Below, one piece after another: positions 53,062 through 64,000 of a stretch of DNA of 64,000 bases (its first letter is position 1; each line of letters opens with the position of its first letter). Source of the DNA: Strigamia acuminata (lineage: Eukaryota; Arthropoda; Chilopoda; Geophilomorpha; Linotaeniidae); contig OX442315.1 of assembly GCA_949358305.1 (NCBI GenBank), positions 22,594,427 through 22,658,426 of the forward strand. The letters are read 5' to 3'. The notes under the pieces are model-generated. The model had not been told where the DNA came from and did not search any database. It saw nothing but the letters and a program-made list of their open reading frames with translations. The translations under genes were made by a program, and so were the position numbers.

Positions 53062-53155
53062 ACGGCTCAGCATGCTACTCACCTTGGAATGCTGATCCCT
53101 TAAGAACACAAGTTAAGCAGCATTGGCTTGGTCAGAAGTAGGTGGAAATCCCAGT
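53062..53155 (+). pseudogene. 5S rRNA-derived relic
   Basis: Starts ACGGC and contains GATC followed by AAGTTAAGCAGC (53110-53121), then TTGGCTTGGTCAGAAGTAGG and TGGAAA. This matches, in order and spacing, the 5S rRNA internal control region (AAGYTAAGCAG...GG..TGGTTAGTACTTGGATGG). Several substitutions and loss of the proper 3' end indicate a pseudogene or the head of a 5S-derived SINE. It is a single isolated copy, not a 5S array. Identification is from remembered 5S consensus. Confidence 0.6.
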
Positions 53156-56100
53156 AGTTTCTCATTCCTGACTGATTTAAGGTATCATACTAGTGCTGTA
53201 GCAAAAAGAGCTTTAACTTTCTCCAACATGCTTTGGTCCTTGTGAAATTCGACCCCAAAATCAAGAATGCGACAATCTAAAGTCCCAGTGAGAAAGATTC
53301 GAAATATTTGTCATATTTTGAAGGATTCTGATAGATATAAATGTATTCAGAAAGATTCGGAGAGAATCAGAATTAATCTCAAAATCGGCATGAGATATCG
53401 CGAGATTCAATATGTAACTCTCACGTAGCCGACATGAGTTTAATAACATCAAAATTGAATAAAATTCAAATTATGTTTGACGATGTTAAAATGTGCGACT
53501 GCTGGAGTTGACGGATTTACTTTTCAAAAAAAAAATTTCACAAGAGGTTAAACATGAATGTGTCTGATTGGTCACAGATTAGGAAAAGGAAATGTTTGTT
53601 TTAACAGAATTTTAATCTGCAAACTAGGTCAAAAATTAAATAAATCTCGTATTTCTACAAAACACTCTGGTTTTACAATTTTATTTTTTTAAAAATCACT
53701 ACTCTTTATTTATATATATATTTATATAAGAAAAATCATTTTCTCATTTGGCGTTATTGCTTCTATATATAATAAAAAAAAGTATTAAAAAAAAACAAGA
53801 CTTACAGCTTAATTTGTGCTCCAGGAGCAAATTGGTCGTAAGTTTTTTTTTTGCCAAAGTCCACATAACCATCAGAGGTCCTGGAAACTAATTCAATTTT
53901 CCCCCCTCTCTTTTCCAAGCCGTAAAAGTTGTTCAAAAAATATCAAAATTGATCTCAAGTATATTACACGATTTTATGTAATATCTACATACATGCAAAC
54001 AAAAAAGAAATCCAGCATTAGTTTGCCAGACCAGACAGATTTATTGTTTCTACGTGTCTTATGCAATCACTGAACCATTCATCATCTTTTATACCCAATA
54101 TTAGAAGTGCTTCTAGTATGTCATATTAAAAAAGATTATTTTTAGATAAGTCAGGACTCGAGGCCATTTCGGTCAATGGATAATCACCTGAATTGACAAG
54201 AGAATGATTGGATGAGAAAAGACGAAGCACAGAAAAAGAGATTTGAGCCATAAGGGAGGTAGGTGGTTTCCTATTGGAATGCCCTTGTGTTTTATGATCA
54301 CACCCGTCATGATGGTATAGGGGAGATGTTTTGAAATGGAAAAAAAGCCAGCAGTTCCCATTTTTATCGCCCTCTTTTTTGTTGTCGTTGGACCAATTGA
54401 AAACGTTGTTCTGGTTTATGAGGCACTTGCGTCCATTCAGATTGTTAATTGATTTTATGGAAATTCGAGAGAAAAGCCCACTTTCCTTGGGACTGTGGGA
54501 GTATTAATGCCAGAAGTTTACGCGTAAAGATGGCGCCTTGATGTCGCAAAAGAAATAAAAGGTTATCACAGAAAGTTGAATTAATTAGGTATGAGGATTA
54601 GGTATTTGTTGAGAAAACTAATGGATTGGTTTTTATAGCCACCCGATGGCTTTAATGACTTTTTATGTTAATTCGGTGATGGTAAAAAGGTCTAATTGGA
54701 AATACTATTTCCTACCGGGTAATTAAACTTTTTTCTCTGCCCACAAATTGATTGGATTATGTTCATTTGCTCCATTTAATGAGGAATATATTTCACATAA
54801 ACCAGCATTAAACGCACACTAGAATAATGTGCTGAAAAGGAAAGTAACATGAGTAATTCCACTTCACTTTTTCAGGGAATGGAATGTTCATTTGTCCATT
54901 TGTCGTGATAAACGGTCAGTGAGAACGTGTCAATGCGAATCTACCAACGTCCATAAGAGAGTCTCTTAATTCTTTCGCTAGACGGTGCTGACTACGGTCT
55001 CAGTGGTCGAAAACACCCGAGATGGTGCCAAGGCAGTGACACTTTATGGCAATAGAGATAGACAAGCGAGCCAAGTAGCTGAGTATTGAGTCTCTTTCTT
55101 GATAGTATTACATCAGTTAAGACAGTTATCTTGAACTGACGGCGACAGGGATTTGTCTTTATACTTTCTCAAACACTGTGTTTGCGAGTGTTGAAAATAA
55201 AGGTTTATTTCAACCAAATTATGCTCATGGTCATGGTTTAAAAATTAAATTGTTGTTAAATTCCAAGTAAATTTGATTATTTGTGAAAGGCGAAGAATTC
55301 ATCTTTAAAAGTTTAATGCAAATGTACGAGTTGTGCGTCACTTGTTTGTGCCAATATTTCTGTTTGCACCAGCTGCGCACTTCTAAGATAGCTTCCAACA
55401 TACCAACATACTTTTGACATTGTTTTGCTTTCAAGGCACGAGTGCTACTTTACATTTATGAGGCGAAAACGGTCATTCTTCAAGTTTAAACTTGTTCCCC
55501 TTTTTGCAATATTCTTGCAATTTTTTTTTTCTGATTGAAGAGTTTGGACGAAAGTTTTATGTAGCTCGTAAATGGATTTTAAAATGGACTTCCAGTAAGA
55601 GTTATTACGAGACAATTGATAAAATAGAATAGGTCTATGTGTGAGCAGCGACGGAGCTTGACGATTTGATGAGTGAGCTGATAATGTCACAAGTTGCATC
55701 ATGACTGCGGTTGAGATTGCATTGTGCCATAAAAGTAAAATTATGTTTATTTATTATGGCATGAGATGGCATTGCGTGCACATGTCATTATCTCAGCCAC
55801 CATCGAATGAGTACTTGGTTAAACACGTGAAAAGTTGCAAAGTGCTTTCATCTTTTTTTGGCCAGTCCCAGTTAATTTGCCAATTCCGTTTAAGTTGACG
55901 ATTTTCCGCGAAATTTGTTCACTCGTTTCGTGACTGCACGTGAGATAGCGTTCCAAGCAAAAGTTTCGCAAATAATTCCACGTGAAAAATTAGCGATTCA
56001 ATTTGATTAACGTATATTTAAAGGAGAAATAAATTTACAATTTCTGTAAACAGTAAATTCAGTCGAAAATAGCATCATTTGAATTATTAAACATGTGACT

Positions 56101-58130
56101 TTCTTGTGCTCATGTTTATTTCTAAACTTATAAAGTCATAAATTTTTCGCTGGTGTTTGTTTTCTAAAATGCTTTCAAAATCGTTTGAATTGTCTAAGCT
56201 TTGTTTGTAAACAGTGCAGGTGAGTTCATTAAGTATTTACTCATTGCACGACCCCGTCGACCTGTGAAATGGAGTATTCGTACTTACGCTCAAACCAGGC
56301 GCAATGCTAAGACACGTGACGCAACAAGCTAGCTGCAACATCAAAAATACATCAAATTGCCATTAATTTGAACTTCCAACTCTGAATTTGAAGTTCCAGG
56401 CAACACAGGGAAAGCCGCTTGCGTGTAGCCAATCAGAATGATTTCAATCCTCGTCGACTCACGTTTGTGATAGCAAGATTTAATTTAAATTTTAACAGTG
56501 GCTTATGAAGCTTCTTGATTAGCTAGTGGCAACATTTCAACTTTAAAGTCCTGCGTGAACAAAAATTGGCATTGGATTTGACTTACTTTTCCTCCTCTAG
56601 TGTGAATTGTGAACACAATGTGTGAACCTAAAAGCACGTGCAAATTTTTAGAATAGCTTGGATAAAAAAAAGTGTTAGTATTCTTCGTCCAATAGAATTG
56701 GTTTTGTAAACAGCAAACCAAACATAGATGTTTATTCAATCTGCTGCTATATGACTGAAGGGGCCAAAAGGAAAAGCCAATTACGGTTTGTTTATGGAAA
56801 TTTCGAAATTTCCTGACTTGTTTCAATAAATCCAAATCTCAGCAAATAATAAAAACCCTATAAATGTCTAAAATGCAACTATAAAATTCGTTAAAACAAT
56901 AAATAAACATTAAAGTTGCACCACGATCATCGATATAGTAAACAAATTCTGTTACAATCAACTTTTTAAAAAATTTAAATTTAAAAATTATAAATCTGTC
57001 TTCTAGAAATTTTCTTGAATTGATTTATTATGAATATGTGGTGCTACAAATTTATTGGAAATAAATTATCACATAAGTCAATATCAATCTACTACACACT
57101 GTAGTGTGAACATGTTTGGCGAGTGAAATGACGAATTCTCATTTTCTTATTGATTTTTGTTTCAGTTTGTGTGATAACTTCTTCATCTCTTTATCAGTTT
57201 GGTTTTAAATAATTTCATTTCCGTTCTTTGTCAGCACAAGTTCGTCGGAAGGAAGGAAATAAAAATTGAAAGCATATCTTTCGTCTCTAAAACCCAAACT
57301 ACGTGAATAGAAACCATATAAGCAGATTTAAATTCCATTCAGTAAAACAACTCTTGTTTCATTTTTCAAAGTCTTAGAAGACAAATTCTATCACCTAAAA
57401 TACAATTCATTTGTTAGCTGCAATGTTGTCGTTTTTAACCAAAAAAAATATTTTTTTTTCAAAAGCATTTACATGAAATTATAATGGAAATACAATTCAG
57501 AACGTCCTACGACGCACGATAAATTCTTTGACAATTTTTTCAAATCCGACTTCGAGTGAGCAATAGTTGATGTCCCAAGTTGAAGTTGGCAGTGACAAGC
57601 AAGCAAGTTCTTTGAAAAGCCATTGTGAACCGGTGTTTGTGAGTGGATGCCCTCGTGTTAAATAGATTGGTATTTCTAAATAGGCTCACCATCTGTGTTC
57701 CGCAGAAAAGATCGAGGCAGAGCACCATCAAGAGACGCACAACGTGTAATCGCTCATAAAAACAACTTCTCTTCTCATTCTAATGGACCGGCATAAGACG
57801 CCTCCGTCTCTCCAGATAATGACTTGCTGTTCAACATTCTTTCGCCTTTGTTTCTTTACCCTCGAGATAATTCAATATTTAGCTCTTACTTTTCCATAAA
57901 AAAAATGAAGAATGTTACATTCAGTACCAGACATTATAATTTGTTTAAAAAAATCTAAAATACAATGGTAGCGCCCATTTGTCGGTATCACATTATACTC
58001 AAGATTTGCTAAATCATAAATATAAAAATTGATTGAAAAAAAAAGTTAAATTATTTTGGATTTGCAGTTATGTGGCTGCTTAGATTTTAATTGATCTGGC
58101 GTCAACGTATTTATTGTTAGTTCGTATCTA

Positions 58131-58371
58131 GGGAAATTTGGCACAGAATCACGGAGTTCCACCCGTTCCATCACAGTCGCGCCCGATCTAGCGCAACACC
58201 TATCAAAATGAAACGAACGATTCAGACAGTGCAATACGGCAATACCTCACCTACACTACTGACAATCTGGTCGATCGCGGTTTTCACGAGTTGCATGTGC
58301 GGCAGTGTAGATGGGGTATTGCACCGACAACGGGTGGAACTCAAAGCTGGCAATTCCGTGCCAAATTCCCC
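58131..58371. repeat. Long imperfect inverted repeat (fold-back element)
   Basis: Left arm 58131-58168 (GGGAAATTTGGCACAGAAT ... GTTCCACCCGTT) is the inverse of right arm 58329-58371 (AACGGGTGGAAC ... ATTCCGTGCCAAATTCCCC). An inner pair, 58229-58260 and 58301-58325 (GTGCAATAC ... CTACACT and its complement), continues the symmetry. The left arm has about 60 extra bases (58169-58228) and the loop is about 40 bases. It is less A+T-rich than the flanks and has no coding capacity. Possibly a fold-back transposon remnant or an inverted duplication. Confidence 0.65.
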
Positions 58372-59019
58372 AAGATGAGAAAGAACAGTTGATGCGTGAC
58401 ACGCCCGAATTGTCTATGGAAAAGATTCTGAATCCCACGTGTATGTTTGAGATTCAACTATAAAAAAAGAAATTGTTTTATTCAACGAGGCTAAAGACTA
58501 GGTAGTGTATTTGTTTAATGACGCTGTAATGTACACCTGGTAACGAAAACAGAAGACTCGTTATTGACAGGTGTTGCTTGCTTGTGTTTGGAAGAAGACA
58601 CACATCTGTTTTCATCATTTCCACAACGTGACAAATGATTGGAGCTTCTAATTGCCTCCTGCACGGATTAGAGTTGTCACTTGTGCCAACTAATGATTCA
58701 TACAAAAAATAACTGTGTCTAATCCCGTGCACACAAAAGGATTTCGGTAACAGATGAACAAAAGCGGCCTCGTACCAACTGCTCAAGAAATATGACGCCT
58801 GTCCTAAACCTGACCAAGAAAGATTGCCTTTGTTTGTTTTTCAAATTATTAGTTTCTATTTTTGTTTTTCCTACACGCAATTTAAGCACTTCAACAACTA
58901 ATAAATGTCACCTCCAATGGCGAAGGAAGACAGAGGGCAATTTATTATTCAAAATAATAAATTACCCAATATTTGAAAAATAAAAAAAATACAAAAAGTT
59001 TGACAAAATTCATAAAGTA

Positions 59020-59412
59020 TACTCTGTCCTGATACAACGTTGTCCTAATTCAAGCCGTGTCACTAGTGTAATGGCACAAAAAAGTAGCCCATAACACCAG
59101 AATTGTTAAACTAACTAGGCAAAACAACCAATTAAAAACTAAACCTCTGTTCACCTGCCAAAAGAAACCAACAAACTATGCTAAAATTGTTTGATTGATT
59201 AAAAGGGGAAAAAGCTTATTTTAGCAAATAAAATAAATATTTTATTACCGAATAAATAAAATCCGTCATTCTAATCATTTTTTACACTGAAACTCATTGA
59301 AAATAAACAGAACTACTTTTCCGCGTAGTAGAGCACAGTCCACACTCCACAGTTAGGCATAAACCGGATCAACCAATTGGGAAAAAGGATAACGTTATAT
59401 CGAGACAGAGTA
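59020..59412 (+). mobile_element. MITE with TA target duplication, copy 2 (393 bp)
   Basis: The ends TACTCTGTCC... and ...GACAGAGTA are inverted repeats over about 26 bases with roughly four mismatches, flanked by TA (59018-59019, 59413-59414). The core is shared with copy 1 at 1211-1479 (the GTAGCCC block, an AAATAAAATAAATATTTTAT block and TTTTTCCGCGTAG-like or similar blocks). It carries an extra internal segment (about 59103-59190) and a longer right side. Its arms differ from those of copy 1 at matching positions in both arms, so it looks like a different subfamily. Confidence 0.75.
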
Positions 59413-62400
59413 TATACAGGATTTTAGACAATATATTTAACCTGCTTGTACCGATCTAACTTCAAAAATGGCGGTCAGTTTAGTCTCTTCTAAGTCGCAG
59501 TGATCATGAGCACGACATTTAAACAACAAAACATGTTTAAATGCAAGTTGAACATGACTTTATGAATGCGCCTACTTTCTCTGATGAACGTGAACTTAAA
59601 CTGAAAAAGTGATGATGTATACTTAAGTTTCTTTTATTTGTGCTGACCGGCTGGAAATGAAGAGGTGGGGGTTAATGTCTAAAGTCAATCAGATACTGAT
59701 TGATCGTATAAATGTAGTGAACTTAACCCTCAAACAAGTCAAAATAACAAGTTCTGTTTCTAACTTTTCGTTTTATTTCTTCCCACCTTACCATTTGAAT
59801 TGAATGTTTTGTCTTTAATGAAAAGTCTTAGTGTAAACAGGGACATTACTGACCTTCGGACAATCTCAATTAAATTACACGAGAAAATCTACTAATGGGT
59901 TGTTAAAATGACCTATTCAGTTCAAAACAAAGAATGCTCTACCTTTTGCATCTTTTGCTTTGCACTGAACTCAAAGAAATCCAAAAGGGCGGATATAATG
60001 TGATTACAGCTGACATCGCCAGAGCCTAGGGCCAAAGAAGCGCCCAAGCGGAAAAGATAGAGAACTCAAGTCCCAGTTATTAATTTCTCTCTGTAGCTGC
60101 TATCTGACAACAAAGTCACGCACCATCAACTAAAACAAGTGAAGAAAAAATATTAATAGGTCAGACCCTTAAATCAATTGACTAATGGATTGCCAAGAAC
60201 AGGTTGTGAACGCTTTACAAAAGATTGTTCTTAGGCCGCCATATTTTTCAAATTTGAAAGGCAACCTAATTGATTTTACTTCCTGATTTTGTCACCACTC
60301 ATTTATTTCATCTTAGATTTTTTTAAATGTTAACACGTTATAATGAACGATAACATTTTCATGAAGTCTGTCAAAAACTTTAAGATTTCTAAGCATAAAA
60401 CCAGACATACTGTACATAAGTATAATGGAATTTTTCTTTTCTTGTTGTTGAGATGTAACAAAAAGATCTACTCTTTTCTCGGTTCCATTACCACCTGCAC
60501 TCACTCTATTTTCTCCTCAGGGTGTAACCATATTTTCTCGCTTTTTACCATTTTTTTTTTGCATCAGGACATTTGTCATTTCATCACATTTCCTCATTGT
60601 ATTGCTCCAACTGTATTATGGGTTGGAAATGCTTTCGTCTTCCTTCAGTGAATCCATTCGATTCCTTATTGAAGTGCTTGTTCTTTTGTTCTCCCTGTTT
60701 TAATGGCTGCTCCCTTGACTCCAAGAGCGACGTTGCAAGGAAAGCAATTTATCAAACTTCATTGGAAGCTGATCGGGAGGAAGAGGGCGACAAGATTGTT
60801 CCTGCTTTAGTCCTCATCCATTCGCTACGAATTGCCGCATGAAAAGAACCGTATTTGGATTTGTTGCTGACTTGATCTCAATTATATAGAATTACTTGTA
60901 CTGTACTCGAACTTTTCACTCCTTATTTCACAACTCAAGATGTTACACTAACAGTATCGGGATTTCATCTTTGCTACGCCTAATTTGGAATTTCACAACT
61001 GATTTCAAAGTTAAGATTAAATAAATAAAAATATCTTGCATATTTTATTCTTTGTAGTAACTTAGCTGAATTGCACTACAATAGTTTGAAACTACCTGAA
61101 TTCTGCTTAGCTCTCTGACATTATTGCATGAATGATTTATTGCAGTTTTCTTGGTATACATACGGTATTTTCTTGCAAGATTGTCTGGTTGTTTAGGGAC
61201 GTCTGTGTAAACTTAAAACTGAACCAATCTACAAACATCAAATTGTAAAACGAAATATAATATTTATAAAGAAATCTTTCATTCATACAGTAGTAAACGT
61301 GAAACTACAAAAAAAAACATCATATTATTTAATTTCGATGTGCATATACTGAAATAATCTTGTCTAACTGTAGACAGAAACAGTTGGTACTGTATTTTTA
61401 GTCAAAAGCCAAAAGTGCATTGACTGGAAAATCTAGAAATTGCTACACTGGGGTCGAGCTTTCAACAAAGCCGTTGAAAATATTTCATTTTCCGAGCTTA
61501 TTACTATGCATTATTGCAATTTAGAGATTAAGATGTCACTTCTTGGATTAAAATTAAAAGACCTTCACATTAAATAAATTGATACGAGTTGAACTCTGTG
61601 GGCAGTCCATGTTCGTCTGGAAGCGGATTCGCCCCTTTAGGTATGGTCAGTGTGATCCAGTGGTACTCCCATCTCTTTATACCCTTGAGAACTCAAGTTG
61701 GTGAGCCAGTTGGTGAGTCGTCTTTAGTGAAAGAACTTTATCTTGTCACAATCCTCTGATTATTAACTTCAATCTTCTTTTGGCAATAAACACGTTTTAT
61801 TTGGTTGTTGTTTTTTCCTTTCCAATAAAGCTTTTCAAGTTTCAACTGCGTATGAGTTAAATTTTACACTTCAAGGATAATAAAACTATATCACCTTTTC
61901 TTTATTATTTTCTTGTTTATGTGCTTAGATTATTGGTTTCAATATATCTTCTTTCAATTTACTGATTTTCCTATCTGAGCAATTAATGCCACTGAGTGCA
62001 TTATCTTCAAAAATAATACGTCACTATTGTGTGCTAAGTACGATTTTCATGATTCTAACTAGAAAGGTGCATTCATAAACGCGTGTGTATTTAAAGACGT
62101 TTTGTTGTTTAAATGTTGTGCGCAAGCCCGCTGTAACTGAAACGGACGTTTTAATGTGTTGTTAAAAAAATGCTGTTTAATCTAAATGGCTTTATGAATG
62201 TGCGTAGTTGTGCAATTCTAGACATTCCGACTACTTCCCAACATTGCCATATATAAAAAGTTTAAATAACATTTCCATTGCCTCGTCCGGTTGAATTGAA
62301 GTTATGAACATACACGCAACTCCAGTATTGTGCTGTGCATACCACTTAGCTGTACGAGGATGCTTTAATGTAATTTTCCATCGCGGCAAGTTGATTCAAC

Positions 62401-64000
62401 AATTCATGCAGTCTTTTTGCTTGTACCAAACAAAATTATTTATTAAAAAAATTATTCGTGACAAACAATTTTTGCGTCCAACTTGTACAGTAAAGAATTA
62501 AAAAAGTCGGGTTTTAATAGAGTAAACTTTTTCAATGGTTCATTTGTAAATGAAGTTCATGAATGATTAATAAGAAAATTTGCTTCAACTTTCCTTGGTA
62601 TCTAATGCAGGCCAATTACTTATTTCGTCTTCTCTCGAGTTTAAAGTTACATTTTGCCTAGTTTCACATGAAAAATGTGTTCATTAGTGATTCATAAAAT
62701 TTGCATAGTGAGTGTTGAAAGCTGAAGATGGCAAAGACATATCTCCTGTCAAGGATGGATGGGATGTATCTTCCTGTGGATAATCTAGCAAGGCAGTTTG
62801 TGCAATATTGACAAGTAAAATATTATTTAATTTTTGTTTTATTCCCATCTAGTCAGGCTTTCTCAACGTCAGCACGTTTATCTGGATGAACAGGTTCAGT
62901 GCACGTGTCTTTTAAATGAGAAAAAAATCTAGTGAAGTGTTGTTCACTCAATTGGGAAATTAGGTAAATGTCAATTAAAAGTTGCACGGTTGCAGTTTTT
63001 CCCCCCCAGTGTAAGCATTAGTTATTGGGCCTAATTTAAAAAGAAAAGCGAAAAAGATACATTCATTTTCTATGTTAATTTCTTTCAAAATGCAAAATAA
63101 AATAAAATAGAAATAAAAGTAATAAAGGTGTTAAGTTTCAATATTTTACAGAGGAAAAACTGAGCGCTTTTCATCAAATTCACATTTGAACCGACCTTTA
63201 AAAAACAGTTGTTTTTAAACTTATTCAAATTCTTGACACGACCTATCTTGGAAGTAGCTGGTACATTGGATTAAACCGATCTCACTCGACTCGAGTCAAA
63301 GTCGCTTCCATTTGGATGTGTGTGTCTGTGGTTCAATGAGTATTGAATATTGAGCAAATTCATGAGATGAGATCTTTCTCAAATTGGAATTATAGCAACA
63401 GTGACAATTTGATTGTTAAATAAAGCATGTCATTTTACATCAAAAAAATAAATAAATAAATAGAAATAAACACGCAATAACGAAACAGATTTCGTCCTAA
63501 GAATCATTGTACAAACTACACAAATAAAAGCAGCAGACTTTTGCCATTTAGATCCTCTTTCTTTCTCTATCTCACCCACTCTCGAGATTGAGCCAGAAGT
63601 TCAAATTGCAACTGGTCCATTGCACCCAGGTTAGTAGCCATCGGATCAACCTTTGTGAGATATTGGCGCGCTCAGCTGCAGATATTGTGTTCTGTGAGTG
63701 TAATTAAACGCAAAAAAGAACCTTTTTTATCTCACTGGTTATTTATCTCTTCATATCTCCGTTAAACCCCAATAGAATTAAACTATTTCCTTTTTTTCTT
63801 AAATAAAAGATAGAAAACTTGATCGCAATCTTCACTTACGGTACACTCAAGCCAAAAATTCAGCTGCAGGCATCTCGTAAGTTGTGTTGTTGATGTGTAT
63901 TTTCTGCTGTACATACTAAAGCGATAAGGATAGCGCTGACAAGTTAATTGCACTGTTTTTTTTTTAAAAAATAATATTATTAATTAACATAGCCGAGTTG

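Larger units (their letters stand above)
48892..64000. other. Downstream intergenic tract without recognisable gene
   Basis: A/T-rich sequence holding a TA/TACA microsatellite (51371-51430), a 5S rRNA-derived relic (53062-53155), an inverted-repeat element (58131-58371) and the second MITE copy (59020-59412). More balanced patches at about 54900-55070 and 60690-60840 carry no recognisable coding product. No second gene can be supported. Confidence 0.5.

Noticed and set aside
54529-54538. CTCF/YY1-like AGATGGCGCC, and similar GCGCCATCT at 36064
   Set aside because: Short motifs that fit both factors loosely, with no supporting context; expected to recur by chance.
61600-61730. Possible tRNA-like block with AGTGGTA
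   Set aside because: No B box at the right distance and no cloverleaf pairing.
1-64000. CRISPR arrays, prophage, viral or toxin genes
   Set aside because: No regularly spaced repeats and no bacterial or viral coding regions were seen; repeats are eukaryotic simple repeats and MITE-type elements.

Overview
This is a stretch of animal nuclear genome, most likely arthropod and possibly crustacean. The sequence is strongly A+T-rich by eye, full of homopolymer runs and short simple repeats, with long non-coding tracts, GT-AG introns and one clearly recognisable protein-coding gene. That gene encodes an aminergic G-protein-coupled receptor of the alpha-2 adrenergic-like class. Its conserved blocks fit the invertebrate alpha-2-adrenergic-like octopamine receptors best. 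Nothing bacterial is present: no operons, no CRISPR array, no insertion sequence.

Receptor locus (+ strand): a 5' leader exon starts at a strong acceptor near 43224. The first in-frame ATG is at 43742. Coding exon 1 (43742-44506) encodes the extracellular N-terminus through TM4 and most of extracellular loop 2. A 2.9 kb phase-0 intron follows (44507-47432). Coding exon 2 (47433-48422) encodes TM5, a very long third intracellular loop, TM6, TM7 and helix 8. The joined product is 584 residues. The leader carries several short upstream ORFs and a full CRE palindrome. Possible poly(A) signals lie about 430-470 bases after the stop.

Upstream: a CpG-rich island near 8700-8950 is followed by good donor sites (9392/9393 and 9818/9819) and a likely 41-base micro-exon (10346-10386). 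I infer, without transcript evidence, that these are the promoter and 5' non-coding exons of the receptor, which would make 10387-43223 a 33 kb leader intron. That stretch and the flanks (1-8700 and 48900-64000) hold no gene I can recognise.

Repeats and relics: two copies of one TA-flanked MITE family sit near opposite ends of the window (1211-1479 and 59020-59412). There is a 5S rRNA-derived relic at 53062-53155, two tRNA-like relics (28446-28520 and 32817-32850), an inverted-repeat element at 58131-58371, a perfect 19-bp hairpin at 3345-3389, and a 62-base hairpin at 26696-26757. I found no convincing new biological system. The most unusual items are the perfect 3'ss/5'ss juxtaposition at the start of coding exon 2, the uORF-rich leader with a possible open frame running across three predicted exons, and the palindromic elements.
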